A DNA stretch of 48,611 nt from positions 1 to 48,611 of the forward strand of contig JAFGOG010000082.1 in NCBI GenBank assembly GCA_016926595.1, given 5' to 3'. Each line of letters starts with the position of its first letter. Position 1 is the stretch's first letter. Origin of the DNA: Anaerolineae bacterium. Its GTDB lineage: Bacteria; Chloroflexota; Anaerolineae; JAAYZQ01. The position numbers and the translations under genes were made by a program. Under the pieces are notes generated by a model. That model was given only the letters and a program-made list of their open reading frames with translations, ran no database searches and had not been told where the DNA came from. Below are positions 23,997 to 32,914 of this stretch, one piece after another.

Positions 23997-25403
23997 ATGT
24001 CGTTACTGAAAAGGATCGAGAAAACTCAACAAATGTCTGTTCAACAGACGCAGGGTCAGCCCGCGCAGCAGCCACAGCCCGACCGCTCGACGAAGCTTGA
24101 GGATCTGCGCATCCGCCGCCAGCCGGTAGGGCCTGTACGGGATGCTTATCAGGATCTAAAGAGCCGCCTTCACAACAAGCTGCTGTCCGAGCTCGATCCC
24201 AAGATGGACGTGTCCAAGACAGAAGAGGTGCGGCAGACCATCGAAGAGATGTACGATAACATGCTGGCGCAGGAAAACCTGGTGCTGAGCCGGAATGACC
24301 GCCAACGCCTGCTCGAGCAGATCGTGGCCGAGATCCTCGGCCTGGGACCGATCGAGCCGCTGTTGGAAGACGACAGCCTCACCGAAATCATGGTCAACGG
24401 CCCTAGCGCCGTCTATATCGAGCGGGCTGGGCGCGTGGAGCCAACCGACATCAAATTCGAAAACAACGACCATGTCCTGCGCATCATCGACCGGATCGTG
24501 TCACCGCTGGGCCGCCGTGTCGACGAAAGCCAGCCATACGTGGATGCCCGCCTGCCTGACGGCTCGCGCGTCAACGCCGTCATTCCACCCCTGTCGCTGA
24601 TTGGGCCGGTGCTGACGATCCGCAAGTTCGCCCGCATTCCTATTACACCCCAGAAGCTGGTCGATCTGGGCTCGATCACGCCGGAGGTGCTCGAGTTCGT
24701 AAAAGCTTGTGTCCAGGCCAGGTTGAACATGGTCATCTCCGGCGGCACCGGCTCTGGCAAGACGACGACTCTGAACATCTTTTCAGCTTTTATCCCCAAC
24801 GAGGAGCGAATCCTCACCATCGAAAACGCGGCCGAGCTCCAGCTTCAGCAGGAGCACGTGATAACGTTGGAGACGCGCCCACCCAACGTGGAGGGCCGGG
24901 GCGAGATCACCATGCGCCAATTGGTGATCAACAGCCTGCGCATGCGCCCCGACCGGATCATCGTCGGCGAGTGCCGTGGCGCTGAGGCCATCGACATGCT
25001 CCAGGCCATGAATACCGGCCACGAGGGCAGCATGACCACCGCCCACTCCAACAGCCCACGCGACACCCTGGCCCGCCTGGAAACGATGGTGCTGATGGCC
25101 GGGATGGACCTGCCGCTGCGCGCCATCCGCGAGCAGATCGCGGCGGCGCTTGACCTCGTCGTGCACCAGGAGCGCATGCGCGACGGCACGCGCAAGATCA
25201 CCAAGGTCACCGAAGTCCAAGGCATGGAAGGTGACGTGATCGTCATGCAAGACGTTTTCACGTTTGAGCAACAGGGCATCGAGGGAGGCAAAGTGATCGG
25301 GCGGCTCAAACCGACCGGCATCCGGCCCAAGTTCATGGAAAAGGTCGAAGCCTGCAACATCCACCTGCCGCCTACCATCTTTGGAGTCGGACGCCGCTTC
25401 TAG
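23997..25403 (+). CDS. cpaF: Tad pilus assembly ATPase CpaF/TadA
   Basis: The protein has 468 residues, normal for the family. An N-terminal helical domain is followed by a PAS-like region ([17 protein letters not shown]) and the secretion ATPase core. Walker A is [13 protein letters not shown], then [15 protein letters not shown] and LETRPPN. Walker B is [10 protein letters not shown], and the His box is [12 protein letters not shown]. It powers extension, and probably retraction, of Flp pili from the cytoplasm. The start is ATG 23997 with GGAG five bases upstream. It lies between cpaE and tadB as in other Tad loci. Confidence 0.95.
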   Translation: MSLLKRIEKTQQMSVQQTQGQPAQQPQPDRSTKLEDLRIRRQPVGPVRDAYQDLKSRLHNKLLSELDPKMDVSKTEEVRQTIEEMYDNMLAQENLVLSRNDRQRLLEQIVAEILGLGPIEPLLEDDSLTEIMVNGPSAVYIERAGRVEPTDIKFENNDHVLRIIDRIVSPLGRRVDESQPYVDARLPDGSRVNAVIPPLSLIGPVLTIRKFARIPITPQKLVDLGSITPEVLEFVKACVQARLNMVISGGTGSGKTTTLNIFSAFIPNEERILTIENAAELQLQQEHVITLETRPPNVEGRGEITMRQLVINSLRMRPDRIIVGECRGAEAIDMLQAMNTGHEGSMTTAHSNSPRDTLARLETMVLMAGMDLPLRAIREQIAAALDLVVHQERMRDGTRKITKVTEVQGMEGDVIVMQDVFTFEQQGIEGGKVIGRLKPTGIRPKFMEKVEACNIHLPPTIFGVGRRF

Positions 25404-25427
25404 CACCTTGGCGAAAGGACAGGATCT

Positions 25428-26396
25428 ATGGACATCTTGCTCAGCCCGGTCTCTGCGGCAGTCGGGGCGGCCCTAGCGGTGCTGCTCATCTTTATCGGCA
25501 TCAGCTCCGCCAGACGGTCGAGTGATCAGATCATCGAGGAGCGACTGGACCTCTACAGCGGCCGTGGTGGTCCGGAAGGCACGGACGCGACCCCACGGAA
25601 GAAACGCCGCTCAGCGATGGACGGTTTGGACGAGGCGATGGTCCGCCGTGGCTTTGCTGCCAATTTGCGGACTGACCTGGCCCGGGCGGACATCAAGCTC
25701 CGGGTAGCAGAGTTCATGGGCGTCACCGTCCTGTCGGCCATCCTGTTCATACTGCTAGGGCGACTGCTCTTCGGCTCCCCCCTGCTGGCCATGTTGGCCG
25801 GCGTCATCGGTTTCTTTGTGCCCCGTTTTTACGTTGGGATGCGCAAGGGAAAGCGGCTGAATGCTTTCAACGATCAGTTGGGCGATACGATCACCCTGTT
25901 GGCCAACTCGCTCCGCTCCGGTTACAGCATCGTCCAATCGATGGATACGGTAGCCAACCAGCTTCCGGATCCGATGGCCAGTGAATTCCACCGCATCACC
26001 CAGGAGATCGGCCTGGGCTTGCACTATGAACAGGCGTTGAACAACATGCTCCGCCGCATGCCAAGCGACGACCTGGACCTGATGATCACGGCCATCAACA
26101 TCCAAGGCAAAGTCGGCGGCAACCTGGCCGAAATCCTGGATACAATCGGCCACACCATCCGCGAACGGGTTCGTATCAAAGGCGAGATCCGCGTCCTGAC
26201 CGCTCAACAGATGATCTCAGGCTATGTGCTCAGTTTCCTGCCAGTGGGTCTGGGGCTCGTCCTGTACATGATCAACCATACCTACATGATGAACCTGTTC
26301 AGTGACCCGTGTGGCTGGATCATGGTCGGGGTGGCGGTGATCATGATCTTTAGCGGATTCATGATCATCCGCAAGATTGTGAATATTGAGGTGTAG
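25428..26396 (+). CDS. tadB: Tad pilus inner-membrane platform protein TadB
   Basis: The protein has 322 residues. There is one N-terminal helix, a cytoplasmic stretch, two helices (about 88-132), and a GspF-type domain (LANSLRSGYSIVQSMDTVAN, IQGKVGGNLAEILDTIGHTI), ending in two more helices. It forms the platform under the pilus with TadC. The start is ATG 25428, 24 bases after cpaF. Confidence 0.93.
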   Translation: MDILLSPVSAAVGAALAVLLIFIGISSARRSSDQIIEERLDLYSGRGGPEGTDATPRKKRRSAMDGLDEAMVRRGFAANLRTDLARADIKLRVAEFMGVTVLSAILFILLGRLLFGSPLLAMLAGVIGFFVPRFYVGMRKGKRLNAFNDQLGDTITLLANSLRSGYSIVQSMDTVANQLPDPMASEFHRITQEIGLGLHYEQALNNMLRRMPSDDLDLMITAINIQGKVGGNLAEILDTIGHTIRERVRIKGEIRVLTAQQMISGYVLSFLPVGLGLVLYMINHTYMMNLFSDPCGWIMVGVAVIMIFSGFMIIRKIVNIEV

Positions 26397-26411
26397 AGAA
26401 AGGCAAGAACA

Positions 26412-27341
26412 ATGCTACCACTGATAATCGTCGCGGCGTTCATGATCTTTCTATCGGTCCTTTTCATCATCGTGGGCATCGCTTCCCCCCGGCCAGCCGA
26501 CGAGGTCGAGGCCCGGCTGGTCGAATATGGTGGCAGGCCCCTGACCCTGGAGGAGATTGAGCTAGCGCAGCCTTTTGGCCAACGGGTCCTGGTGCCAATG
26601 ATCAACGCCAGCGCCAGATTCGCCAGCCGCTTCACGCCACAGCGTACCATGGAGACTACACGCCACAATCTGGAGCTGGCCGGCAACCCCAACAACTGGA
26701 GCCCGGCCCAGTTCGTCGGCGTGCGCGGCCTGGCGGCCCTGCTGCTGGGCACGCTCACGTTTGCCCTGACTATGCTGTCCACCGTCGGGCCACTGCAAAG
26801 GATCCTGTTCGTGCTCGTCATGATCGTGCTTGGCTTTTTGTCGCCCGGCATCTGGCTGAGCAGGCGCATTCGTCGCCGTCAAAACGAGATCGTCAAGCAG
26901 CTACCGGATGCGATCGACCTGCTCACCATCAGCGTCGAGGCTGGCCTGCCATTCGATGGGGCCATGCAGCGGGTCGCAGACAAATGGGACAACGAGATCA
27001 GCCACGCTTTTGGGCGCGTCCTGACCGAGCTCCGGGTCGGCAAGTCGCGCCGCGACGCCCTGCGTGACATGGCCGACCGGGCGGATGTGCCCGACGTTAC
27101 CAGTTTTGTCGCCGCGCTCGTCCAGGCTGACCAACTGGGCATCAGCATCGCCAAAGTGCTGCGCATCCAGTCCGAGCAGATGCGCATCAAGCGCCGCCAG
27201 CGGGCCGAGGAAAAGGCGCACCAGGCACCGGTAAAGATGCTAATTCCCATGACATTTCTGATCTTCCCGTCGATCTGGATCGTCATCCTGGGGCCGGCCA
27301 TCATGATTTTGAAGAAATCGCCCATATTCGGCGTGATATGA
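26412..27341 (+). CDS. tadC: Tad pilus inner-membrane platform protein TadC
   Basis: The protein has 309 residues and the same GspF-type plan as TadB: an N-terminal helix, a pair of helices (about 105-155), then LPDAIDLLTISVEAGLPFDG and ADQLGISIAKVLRIQSEQMR, ending in a helix with FPSIWIVILGPA. It starts 15 bases after tadB at ATG 26412 and overlaps the next gene by four bases (ATGA), which suggests coupled translation. Confidence 0.93.
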   Translation: MLPLIIVAAFMIFLSVLFIIVGIASPRPADEVEARLVEYGGRPLTLEEIELAQPFGQRVLVPMINASARFASRFTPQRTMETTRHNLELAGNPNNWSPAQFVGVRGLAALLLGTLTFALTMLSTVGPLQRILFVLVMIVLGFLSPGIWLSRRIRRRQNEIVKQLPDAIDLLTISVEAGLPFDGAMQRVADKWDNEISHAFGRVLTELRVGKSRRDALRDMADRADVPDVTSFVAALVQADQLGISIAKVLRIQSEQMRIKRRQRAEEKAHQAPVKMLIPMTFLIFPSIWIVILGPAIMILKKSPIFGVI

Positions 27342-28084
27342 GGCTGGGGAGCGCTGTCGCCGATCTCCTGTTCCCACCCCGATGTGTTGCTTGCCATCGG
27401 CTGGGCACCTGGCTGTGTAGCGAGTGCCTGGCGGATATACAGCTCATGCGCCCGCCGGTATGCGCCCATTGTGGCATTGTGCTGTCGCCCGATAATCGGG
27501 ATGCCGTTCCGGTCCCTGTTCAGAGCAAGGGAACGCCAAAGGATCTCGACCTACTCTGCGCTCAGTGTCAGAAGGCTCCGTTCCAGATGGATGGGCTACG
27601 CGCCTGCGCCTTTCACAGCGGCCCGCTGCGGACGGCCATTCACCAGTTCAAGTACGAAGGGCTACGCAGCCTGGCTGCTCCTCTCGGCCAGTTGATGAGC
27701 CAGGCCTGGTCTGAATTGGCCCCCGTCGACGGCTTGGATGCGATCGTCCCGGTGCCGCTGCATCCTACCCGGCAGCGTGAGCGAGGCTATAACCAGGCAT
27801 CCCTCCTCGCCCGCGAGTTCGGCCCCAGCCTGCACTGCCCGGTGATCGAGGATGAGCTGTTCCGCGTCAAGGCCACTGCGCCACAGATCAATTTGAGCAT
27901 GGAGCAACGCCGGGCCAATATGCGGCACGCCTTTGAATGCGCCAGGGGCAGCCTGGCCGGCAAGCGGGTGCTGCTCGTCGACGACGTTTGCACTACCGGC
28001 GCCACCCTAGAAGCCGCCGCAGCAGCTCTGTACCAAGCAGGCGCCGCATCTGTGTGGTCTTTTACCCTGGCTCGCGCCAGGTGA
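27338..28084 (+). CDS. comF: ComF-family phosphoribosyltransferase-like protein
   Basis: The protein has 248 residues. The N-terminal zinc-binding region contains CVACH, CSEC, CAHCG and CAQC. The C-terminal type I PRTase core has VPLHPTRQRERGYNQASLLA and the PRPP loop VLLVDDVCTTGATLEAA. ComF proteins take part in natural DNA uptake in several bacteria. Coupling to tadC by an ATGA overlap hints that this Tad pilus could serve DNA uptake, though comF also occurs outside competence operons. Confidence 0.9.
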   Translation: MRLGSAVADLLFPPRCVACHRLGTWLCSECLADIQLMRPPVCAHCGIVLSPDNRDAVPVPVQSKGTPKDLDLLCAQCQKAPFQMDGLRACAFHSGPLRTAIHQFKYEGLRSLAAPLGQLMSQAWSELAPVDGLDAIVPVPLHPTRQRERGYNQASLLAREFGPSLHCPVIEDELFRVKATAPQINLSMEQRRANMRHAFECARGSLAGKRVLLVDDVCTTGATLEAAAAALYQAGAASVWSFTLARAR

Positions 28085-28135
28085 TGATCGGTTCCTCCTT
28101 TGGACCGGACAAATCTACGATAAGGAGAGGGGTAA

Positions 28136-28690
28136 ATGCAACTGAACATCAAAGGCAAGAACTTTGAAGTGACAGACCGGTTGCGCAGGTATGTAGATCA
28201 AAAGGTAGGCAAGCTTGATCGCTACCTGCCGGGGATCATCGAAGCATGGGTAGAGCTGTCTGTAGAAGACACCAAAGCAGCGCAGGATCGACAGGTATGC
28301 CAGATTACCCTGCGCACTGACCGGGTCATCCTCCGAGCCGAAGAGCGCTCGGATGACATGTTCACAGCTATTGACACTGTTCTCGAAAAGGTGAATCGCC
28401 AGATTGACCGCTACAAGGGCAAGCGCAAGAACCGCCGGCGCGGCGCAGGCGCCCCCGTTGCAGTTGACGTCGTGGAGGCTGAAGTCCTAGAAGCTGAAGA
28501 GGAAGACGCTTCCATCGTCCGTGTCAAGCGCTTCCCCATCACGCCGATGCACCCTGAGGAAGCCATCGAGCAGATGGAGCTGCTCGGCCACGACTTTTTC
28601 GTCTTTTACAACGCCGATGTCGGCCAGATGAACGTCCTCTATCGCCGCAAAGACGGCAACTATGGCCTGTTGCAGCCCGAAGTCGCCTAG
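28136..28690 (+). CDS. hpf: Long-form ribosome hibernation promoting factor
   Basis: The protein has 184 residues. The N-terminal S30AE domain begins MQLNIKGKNFEVTDRLRRYV. An acidic/basic linker (YKGKRKNRRRGAG; EAEVLEAEEED) is followed by the dimerisation domain with FPITPMHPEEAIEQMELLGH, DFFVFYNADVG and NVLYRRKDGNYGL. It binds and dimerises 70S ribosomes during starvation. The start is ATG 28136 with GGAGAGG. A strong hairpin follows the stop. Confidence 0.95.
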   Translation: MQLNIKGKNFEVTDRLRRYVDQKVGKLDRYLPGIIEAWVELSVEDTKAAQDRQVCQITLRTDRVILRAEERSDDMFTAIDTVLEKVNRQIDRYKGKRKNRRRGAGAPVAVDVVEAEVLEAEEEDASIVRVKRFPITPMHPEEAIEQMELLGHDFFVFYNADVGQMNVLYRRKDGNYGLLQPEVA

Positions 28691-28702
28691 CTGACCGTGA
28701 AA

Positions 28703-28745
28703 AGACCTGACAGGTTTCGGATAACCTGTCAGGTCTCTCTTTTGT
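28703..28745 (+). terminator. Terminator after hpf
   Basis: Perfect 14-base-pair stem AGACCTGACAGGTT / AACCTGTCAGGTCT with a six-base loop, followed by CTCTCTTTTG. The ACCTGACAGGTT arms resemble a palindrome that I recall as widespread in environmental bacteria, so it may be a repeat co-opted as terminator. It ends 12 bases before the next start codon. Confidence 0.75.
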
Positions 28746-28757
28746 GAGAGGTCTATC

Positions 28758-29216
28758 GTGGGTTTAATCCTGGTTGTCTGCACCGCGAACATATGCCGCT
28801 CGCCGATGGCTGCCGGTTTGCTCCGCCAGCGGCTGGCTGTGGAAAAGATCGACGCCGGTCACCGGGTCCTGTCGGCAGGGGTCTGGGCGGCAGACGGCAA
28901 GCCAGCGAGCGAAAATGCCGTGGTCACCATGGCCGAACGCGGGATCAACATCAGCGATCACCGGTCGCGCAGCCTCACCAGCGACGAGATGGCCGGGGCC
29001 GACCTGATCCTAGTCATGACCCACGAGCACGCCCACATGATCCGCCAGACGTGGCCCCAATATGCCTGGAAGGTTCATCTGTTGAGCGAGATGAGTGGCA
29101 AACGCCGGGACGTCGAGGATCCGTACGGGGGTCGTATTGAGGAGTATCGCGCCTGCGCCGATACGCTGTCTCGCTACATCGACGACGGCCTAGAGCGCAT
29201 TCTCCAGTCGATCTGA
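28758..29216 (+). CDS. Low-molecular-weight protein tyrosine phosphatase
   Basis: The protein has 152 residues. The catalytic P-loop CTANICRSP (Cys8, Arg14) and the general-acid motif VEDPYGG identify the LMW-PTP family. Arsenate-reductase activity shares this fold. GTG 28758 is the start, with GAGAGGT upstream. Such enzymes often control exopolysaccharide export; here it lies close to glycosyltransferases on the other strand. Confidence 0.9.
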   Translation: MGLILVVCTANICRSPMAAGLLRQRLAVEKIDAGHRVLSAGVWAADGKPASENAVVTMAERGINISDHRSRSLTSDEMAGADLILVMTHEHAHMIRQTWPQYAWKVHLLSEMSGKRRDVEDPYGGRIEEYRACADTLSRYIDDGLERILQSI

Positions 29217-29254
29217 ACAAAACGGCCAAGGACCAAAGCCAGGCGGCCAACGGG

Positions 29255-30007
29255 TCATTCGCGGATCCGCATCTTTCGCAGCCGCCAATAAGCCACGAAG
29301 GTATAGCAGGCCATCAAACCACAGAACAAAAGACCATAGAGGTGATCGCGGTACCCCTGGAGGGCGACAAAGCGCCGCCAGAACTCGCGCAGCGGCATGG
29401 TCGCGTAGGTCCAGGGGCGAACCCGTGTCTGTTGTTCGTATAGGATGCGAGCCTCGTAATCCACGTACTGGTTCTGCTTGCGCAGAAACTGGCCCAGCGT
29501 GTCATAGTTGTAATGGATCAGCCTGTTCTCCAGGGCGCCGGCCTGGCCGTCGAGGATGACGACCTCGTGGACCGGCCGGCTGGGGTCGTAGCGGGCCTTG
29601 GCCCGGCGCAGCAGCCGCAGTTGGGGGTCGGGGGACCATCCCCCACCACGCATCCGATGGCCGATGAAGTAGTTATGTCGAGGAATCCACCACCCCGCCC
29701 GGTCGCCGCTGGCCACAGCCCGACGCACCTCTTTGGCCAACGCCGGGGTGGCCCGTTCGTCAGCATCCACGAACAGGATCCATTCAGCCTGCACCGCGTC
29801 GAGTGCCGCGTTCCGCTGGGCGGCAAAGTTGTCCAACCGGCGCTGGATGACCTGCGCCCCCTTCGCCCGGGCGATCTCGGCTGTGCGGTTGGTGCTGAAA
29901 TCGTCAAACACCACCTGCTGATCGGCCCAGGCCAGGCTGTCCAGGCAGTCGGCAATGTGGCGCTCTTCGTTGTGGGTCAGGACGACCGCCGCCAGCTCTA
30001 CGGTCAA
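29255..30007 (-). CDS. GT2 family glycosyltransferase (LPS-core WaaE-like)
   Basis: The protein has 250 residues. The N-terminus LAAVVLTHNEERHIADCLDS, then DDFSTNRTAEIA, RNAALDAVQAEWILFVDADE and the C-terminal LYGLLFCGLMACYTFVAYWR resemble WaaE/KdtX-like enzymes that add sugars to surface glycans. The start is TTG 30007, set by GGAGGT eight bases upstream and by overlap with the preceding stop (TTGA). A longer frame upstream is a shadow of the neighbouring gene. It is co-transcribed with the GT2 gene before it. Confidence 0.88.
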   Translation of the reverse strand: MTVELAAVVLTHNEERHIADCLDSLAWADQQVVFDDFSTNRTAEIARAKGAQVIQRRLDNFAAQRNAALDAVQAEWILFVDADERATPALAKEVRRAVASGDRAGWWIPRHNYFIGHRMRGGGWSPDPQLRLLRRAKARYDPSRPVHEVVILDGQAGALENRLIHYNYDTLGQFLRKQNQYVDYEARILYEQQTRVRPWTYATMPLREFWRRFVALQGYRDHLYGLLFCGLMACYTFVAYWRLRKMRIRE

Positions 30008-30936
30008 AGCGCCGCCACCTCCCGGTAAGCCGCCAGCCGTCCCTGAAGCTCGGCCTCGGATATCTCCCGCCGCTGATGGGCGGCCGTCGCCCGCCGGCGC
30101 TCGGCCCACAGCCCCAGCCTCACCAACCGGCGCGCGGCCCAACGCCAGGCCGCGCTCTCGTGCTTGTCGAACATCAGAAACCGGCTGCGCCACAGCGCCA
30201 CGAACATCCGATCGCGGAACTGGCGGGTGCTCTGCGCCACCAGGTGGACGACCTCGGCCTGCGGCACGCAATAGACGCCCCAACCGGCCGCTTTGACCCG
30301 CTGGCAGAGGTCGACCTCTTCGCAGTACATGAAAAAGCGCTCGTCAAAACCCCCGACCTGGGCCAGCGTCTGGGCCCGGATCATCAGCGCCGCGCCGAGG
30401 GGGTGATCAACGGCAAAGGCCCGGCCTGCCTCGTACAGCTCGCGCGGATAACGTCCATTCAGCCGCGATTCGAGAAGGCGGGGATGCAGGGGAAAAAAGT
30501 CAAAGAAGATTTGCAGCAGCCCGGGGAAGGCAAAGGCCGAATGCTGAAAGCTGCCATCGCCGTGCACAAGCCGCGCCCCGGCCACGCCAGCCTGGGGCCC
30601 CGCGTCCAAGAAGCGGACCATCTCCCCCAGGGCATCGCCCATCACCCGGGTATCAGGGTTCAGGAATAGCACGTAACGGGGCGGGGATCCACCGAGGCGC
30701 GCCAAGGCCAGGTTGTTACCCGCCGCAAAGCCGACGTTGTGGTCGTGGGCCACCAGCCGCACGGCTGGGAACCGGTCACGGACCATCTCCGCGCTGCCGT
30801 CGGCCGAGGCGTTATCGACGACCCACACCTCGCCCGACAGGCCCGACCGCTCCAGGCTGGCCAAAGCCGCTGCCAGGCACTCGGCCAGCAGTTCCCGGGT
30901 GTTGTAGCTGACGGTGACGACGGCCAGGTCGATCAC
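30004..30936 (-). CDS. GT2 family glycosyltransferase (rhamnosyltransferase-like)
   Basis: The protein has 310 residues. Motifs are VVTVSYNTRELLAECL, VVDNASADGS, HNVGFAAGNNLALA, LNPDTRV, HPLGAALMIRAQTLAQVGGF and DERFFMYCEEVDLCQRVK, the set found in WbbL-like rhamnosyltransferases. The start is GTG 30936, four bases after the stop of the lipoprotein gene upstream. It forms an operon with the next GT2 gene. Confidence 0.9.
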   Translation of the reverse strand: MIDLAVVTVSYNTRELLAECLAAALASLERSGLSGEVWVVDNASADGSAEMVRDRFPAVRLVAHDHNVGFAAGNNLALARLGGSPPRYVLFLNPDTRVMGDALGEMVRFLDAGPQAGVAGARLVHGDGSFQHSAFAFPGLLQIFFDFFPLHPRLLESRLNGRYPRELYEAGRAFAVDHPLGAALMIRAQTLAQVGGFDERFFMYCEEVDLCQRVKAAGWGVYCVPQAEVVHLVAQSTRQFRDRMFVALWRSRFLMFDKHESAAWRWAARRLVRLGLWAERRRATAAHQRREISEAELQGRLAAYREVAAL

Positions 30937-30940
30937 AGGC

Positions 30941-32260
30941 TCAGGGCTGCCCGATATGGATCAGCACACGGTCCACATAGTTGTTTTGGGCGTCGATGCC
31001 CACCCACTCGTGGATCAGCCCGCCCCAGGCATAGATCTGGTCGCGAGGGAAGGGGCCGACCAGCTCGATGGCGCCGGTGACGGTGCCCCGCTTGCCGGGA
31101 TCCAGGAACCACTGTTCTCGACCGTTGATGATCTCGCGACGCAGCTCGTCGGGCCGGCCCACCGCCCAACGGTAGGGAAAATCGGTCTGGGATACGTCGA
31201 AATTGATGCCAAAGCGCCACACGCCGGCCTGCTCGTGGTAGCTTGGCTGATCCAGCTCTACGGCCAGGGTGTTGGCGTTCTGATCGCTGCGATAGCGAGT
31301 CCCCGATGGCGGGCCGGAGGTGCGGAGCGGCACCTCGCCGATGTTCTCGATGTAGGTGGTGAACACCAGGGTAGCGCCCAGCGGCATATAGATCTCGGTG
31401 CCTTCCAGGAGGCTGCTGGTAACGTCGCCCCAGTAGATCTCGCCGGTGACCACTTCGGCGCGGGGCTTGCCGCCCTGCTGAATGGTGACGGTGCTGCTGA
31501 CCACTATATGATAGCCGGACAGATCGCGCGCCTCAGCGGCGACGACATAGAGGCCGTCGGCAGGCGGGTCCGCACCCCGATCCACGCCGCCGTCATAGTC
31601 GTAGTAGTGGTAGCCGGCCTCGCCCGGCTTGACCGCCCGCTCCTGCTCCTCCAGCACATAGTGCACGTCGGGCTGGGCCGGATCGTAAAGGTAGACCTCG
31701 ACGCTGTCCACCTTCTTGTTCAGATAGTAGCTGACGCCGGTGCGGTCGTCGAGGCCGTCCTGGTTGGGGGTAAAGACCGGCAGGGTCACGGTGAATTTGC
31801 CCAACTGGGGCACCACCGGGTCGCCGCCGGAGATAGTGATCCGGCCCTCGGCCTTTTCGGTGCCGCCGTCGTCGCCGGTGGCCTCAACGACCCAGGTGTA
31901 GGCGCCATTGGGCAGAACCCAGCTTTCGACAAGCTGCCGACCGGTCCCGCCATCCAGCGCCAGCCAGTAGGGCTGGTTGATCCCTCCACCCCACTGCACC
32001 TGGTATGTTCCCGCCGACCGAGGGCGGTCCTGGCGGAAGTAGAACTTGTCGCCGTCCTTGACGAAATAGATCGATACGGCGGCGTTTCGCGACAGCTTGT
32101 AGGAGATGTTGGTAGCGTCGTCGATCCCGTCGGCGTTGGGCGAGATGACGGCCGGACTGACCGACACGTCGGACAGCAACGGCCGCAGGTGGCAGCCGCT
32201 CAAGCCCAGGCCAGCGACTGTCATTACAAGCAACAACACTGCAGTACCTGATCGTTTCAA
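30941..32260 (-). CDS. Lipoprotein with FlgD-Ig-like modules
   Basis: The protein has 439 residues. A signal peptide ends in lipobox LSGC (Cys23). Two modules begin SPNADGIDDATNISYKLS and FTPNQDGLDDRTGVSYYLN, the Asp-rich opening of FlgD-type Ig domains that may bind calcium. A module with TYIENIGEVPLRTSG and NYVDRVLIHIG resembles CARDB-like beta domains. The start is TTG 32260 with AGGACAGG upstream. It is likely exposed on the outer face of the membrane. Function unknown; in operon with two glycosyltransferases, it may be their acceptor or a surface-layer component. Confidence 0.75.
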   Translation of the reverse strand: MKRSGTAVLLLVMTVAGLGLSGCHLRPLLSDVSVSPAVISPNADGIDDATNISYKLSRNAAVSIYFVKDGDKFYFRQDRPRSAGTYQVQWGGGINQPYWLALDGGTGRQLVESWVLPNGAYTWVVEATGDDGGTEKAEGRITISGGDPVVPQLGKFTVTLPVFTPNQDGLDDRTGVSYYLNKKVDSVEVYLYDPAQPDVHYVLEEQERAVKPGEAGYHYYDYDGGVDRGADPPADGLYVVAAEARDLSGYHIVVSSTVTIQQGGKPRAEVVTGEIYWGDVTSSLLEGTEIYMPLGATLVFTTYIENIGEVPLRTSGPPSGTRYRSDQNANTLAVELDQPSYHEQAGVWRFGINFDVSQTDFPYRWAVGRPDELRREIINGREQWFLDPGKRGTVTGAIELVGPFPRDQIYAWGGLIHEWVGIDAQNNYVDRVLIHIGQP

Positions 32261-32334
32261 AGTACCTGTCCTTATACCTTGAGCTGTTCCCCAGGGCGCG
32301 TATCTCAGCCTGTCCGCCCTGTCCGCCCATTCTA

Positions 32335-32362
32335 CCAGCTTGCAGCCGATTCTGCAAGCTGG
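32335..32362 (-). terminator. Inverted repeat between trmO and the lipoprotein gene
   Basis: Perfect 11-base-pair arms, CCAGCTTGCAG and CTGCAAGCTGG, with a six-base loop, located 34 bases after the trmO stop. It has no T-run on the minus strand, so it is at best a weak terminator. Confidence 0.4.
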
Positions 32363-32395
32363 GATTTCACGCGCAACTGCACATCGGCCGGCGGG

Positions 32396-32854
32396 CTAGG
32401 TCGAAGAGGGTGGTACAAGCGTTCGGCCCTCCAGCCAGCCCACCGTCGCCTCGGGAAAGGCGTCAAAGGACGGGACGTAGGGCTTGATGTCGAGCAAGGG
32501 GGTTCCATCCAGGACGTCGATCCCGTCTACGTGCAGGATGTGGCCCTCGCGGCGCACCAGCCGCACCACCGACAGCCCGATCGGATTGGGCCGGCGCGGG
32601 TAGCGCGTAGCGAACAGCCCGTGCGGTTCTTCGTCCAGGTAAGGCGTCACTATCAGGTCATAGCCGGGCTCGGCGTGGTGAAAAAAGTAGAGCAGGATGA
32701 TGTGAGAAAAGCCGTGCAACCCATCCAGCCCGGCCTCATAGTCGGGCAGTACCTCAACCCGCCCCGCCGCCTGTGAGCGATAAGGCTGGATGGGCGTTTG
32801 GTCCTTGCGGGTAAAGGGCGAGCGGATGATCCCGATCGGTTGAAAAGCCGGCAT
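32396..32854 (-). CDS. trmO: tRNA m6t6A37 methyltransferase TrmO (TsaA family)
   Basis: The protein has 152 residues, the length of the single TsaA/UPF0066 beta-barrel domain. Motifs are IGIIRSPFTRKDQTPIQP, GLDGLHGFSHIILLYFFH, HGLFATRYPRRPNPIGLSVV and LDGTPLLDIKPYVPSFD. It methylates threonylcarbamoyladenosine 37 in tRNA for Thr using SAM. The start is ATG 32854 with GGGAGG. Confidence 0.92.
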   Translation of the reverse strand: MPAFQPIGIIRSPFTRKDQTPIQPYRSQAAGRVEVLPDYEAGLDGLHGFSHIILLYFFHHAEPGYDLIVTPYLDEEPHGLFATRYPRRPNPIGLSVVRLVRREGHILHVDGIDVLDGTPLLDIKPYVPSFDAFPEATVGWLEGRTLVPPSST

Positions 32855-32872
32855 GGCTCCTCCCGGAACTCC

Positions 32873-32907
32873 AGAGCACCGGTTGCGCTTCGCACAACCG
32901 GTGCTCT
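32873..32907 (-). terminator. Perfect palindrome between the peptidase and trmO
   Basis: AGAGCACCGGTTG (32873-32885) and CAACCGGTGCTCT (32895-32907) form a 13-pair stem with a nine-base loop, starting eight bases downstream of the M20 peptidase stop. It lacks a T-run and probably acts as a weak terminator or RNA processing site. Confidence 0.5.
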
Positions 32908-32914
32908 CTCTGCT

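Noticed and set aside
30914..32251. 445-residue plus-strand frame
   Set aside because: Antisense to a lipoprotein with a clear lipobox and FlgD-Ig motifs; no domain in the plus product.
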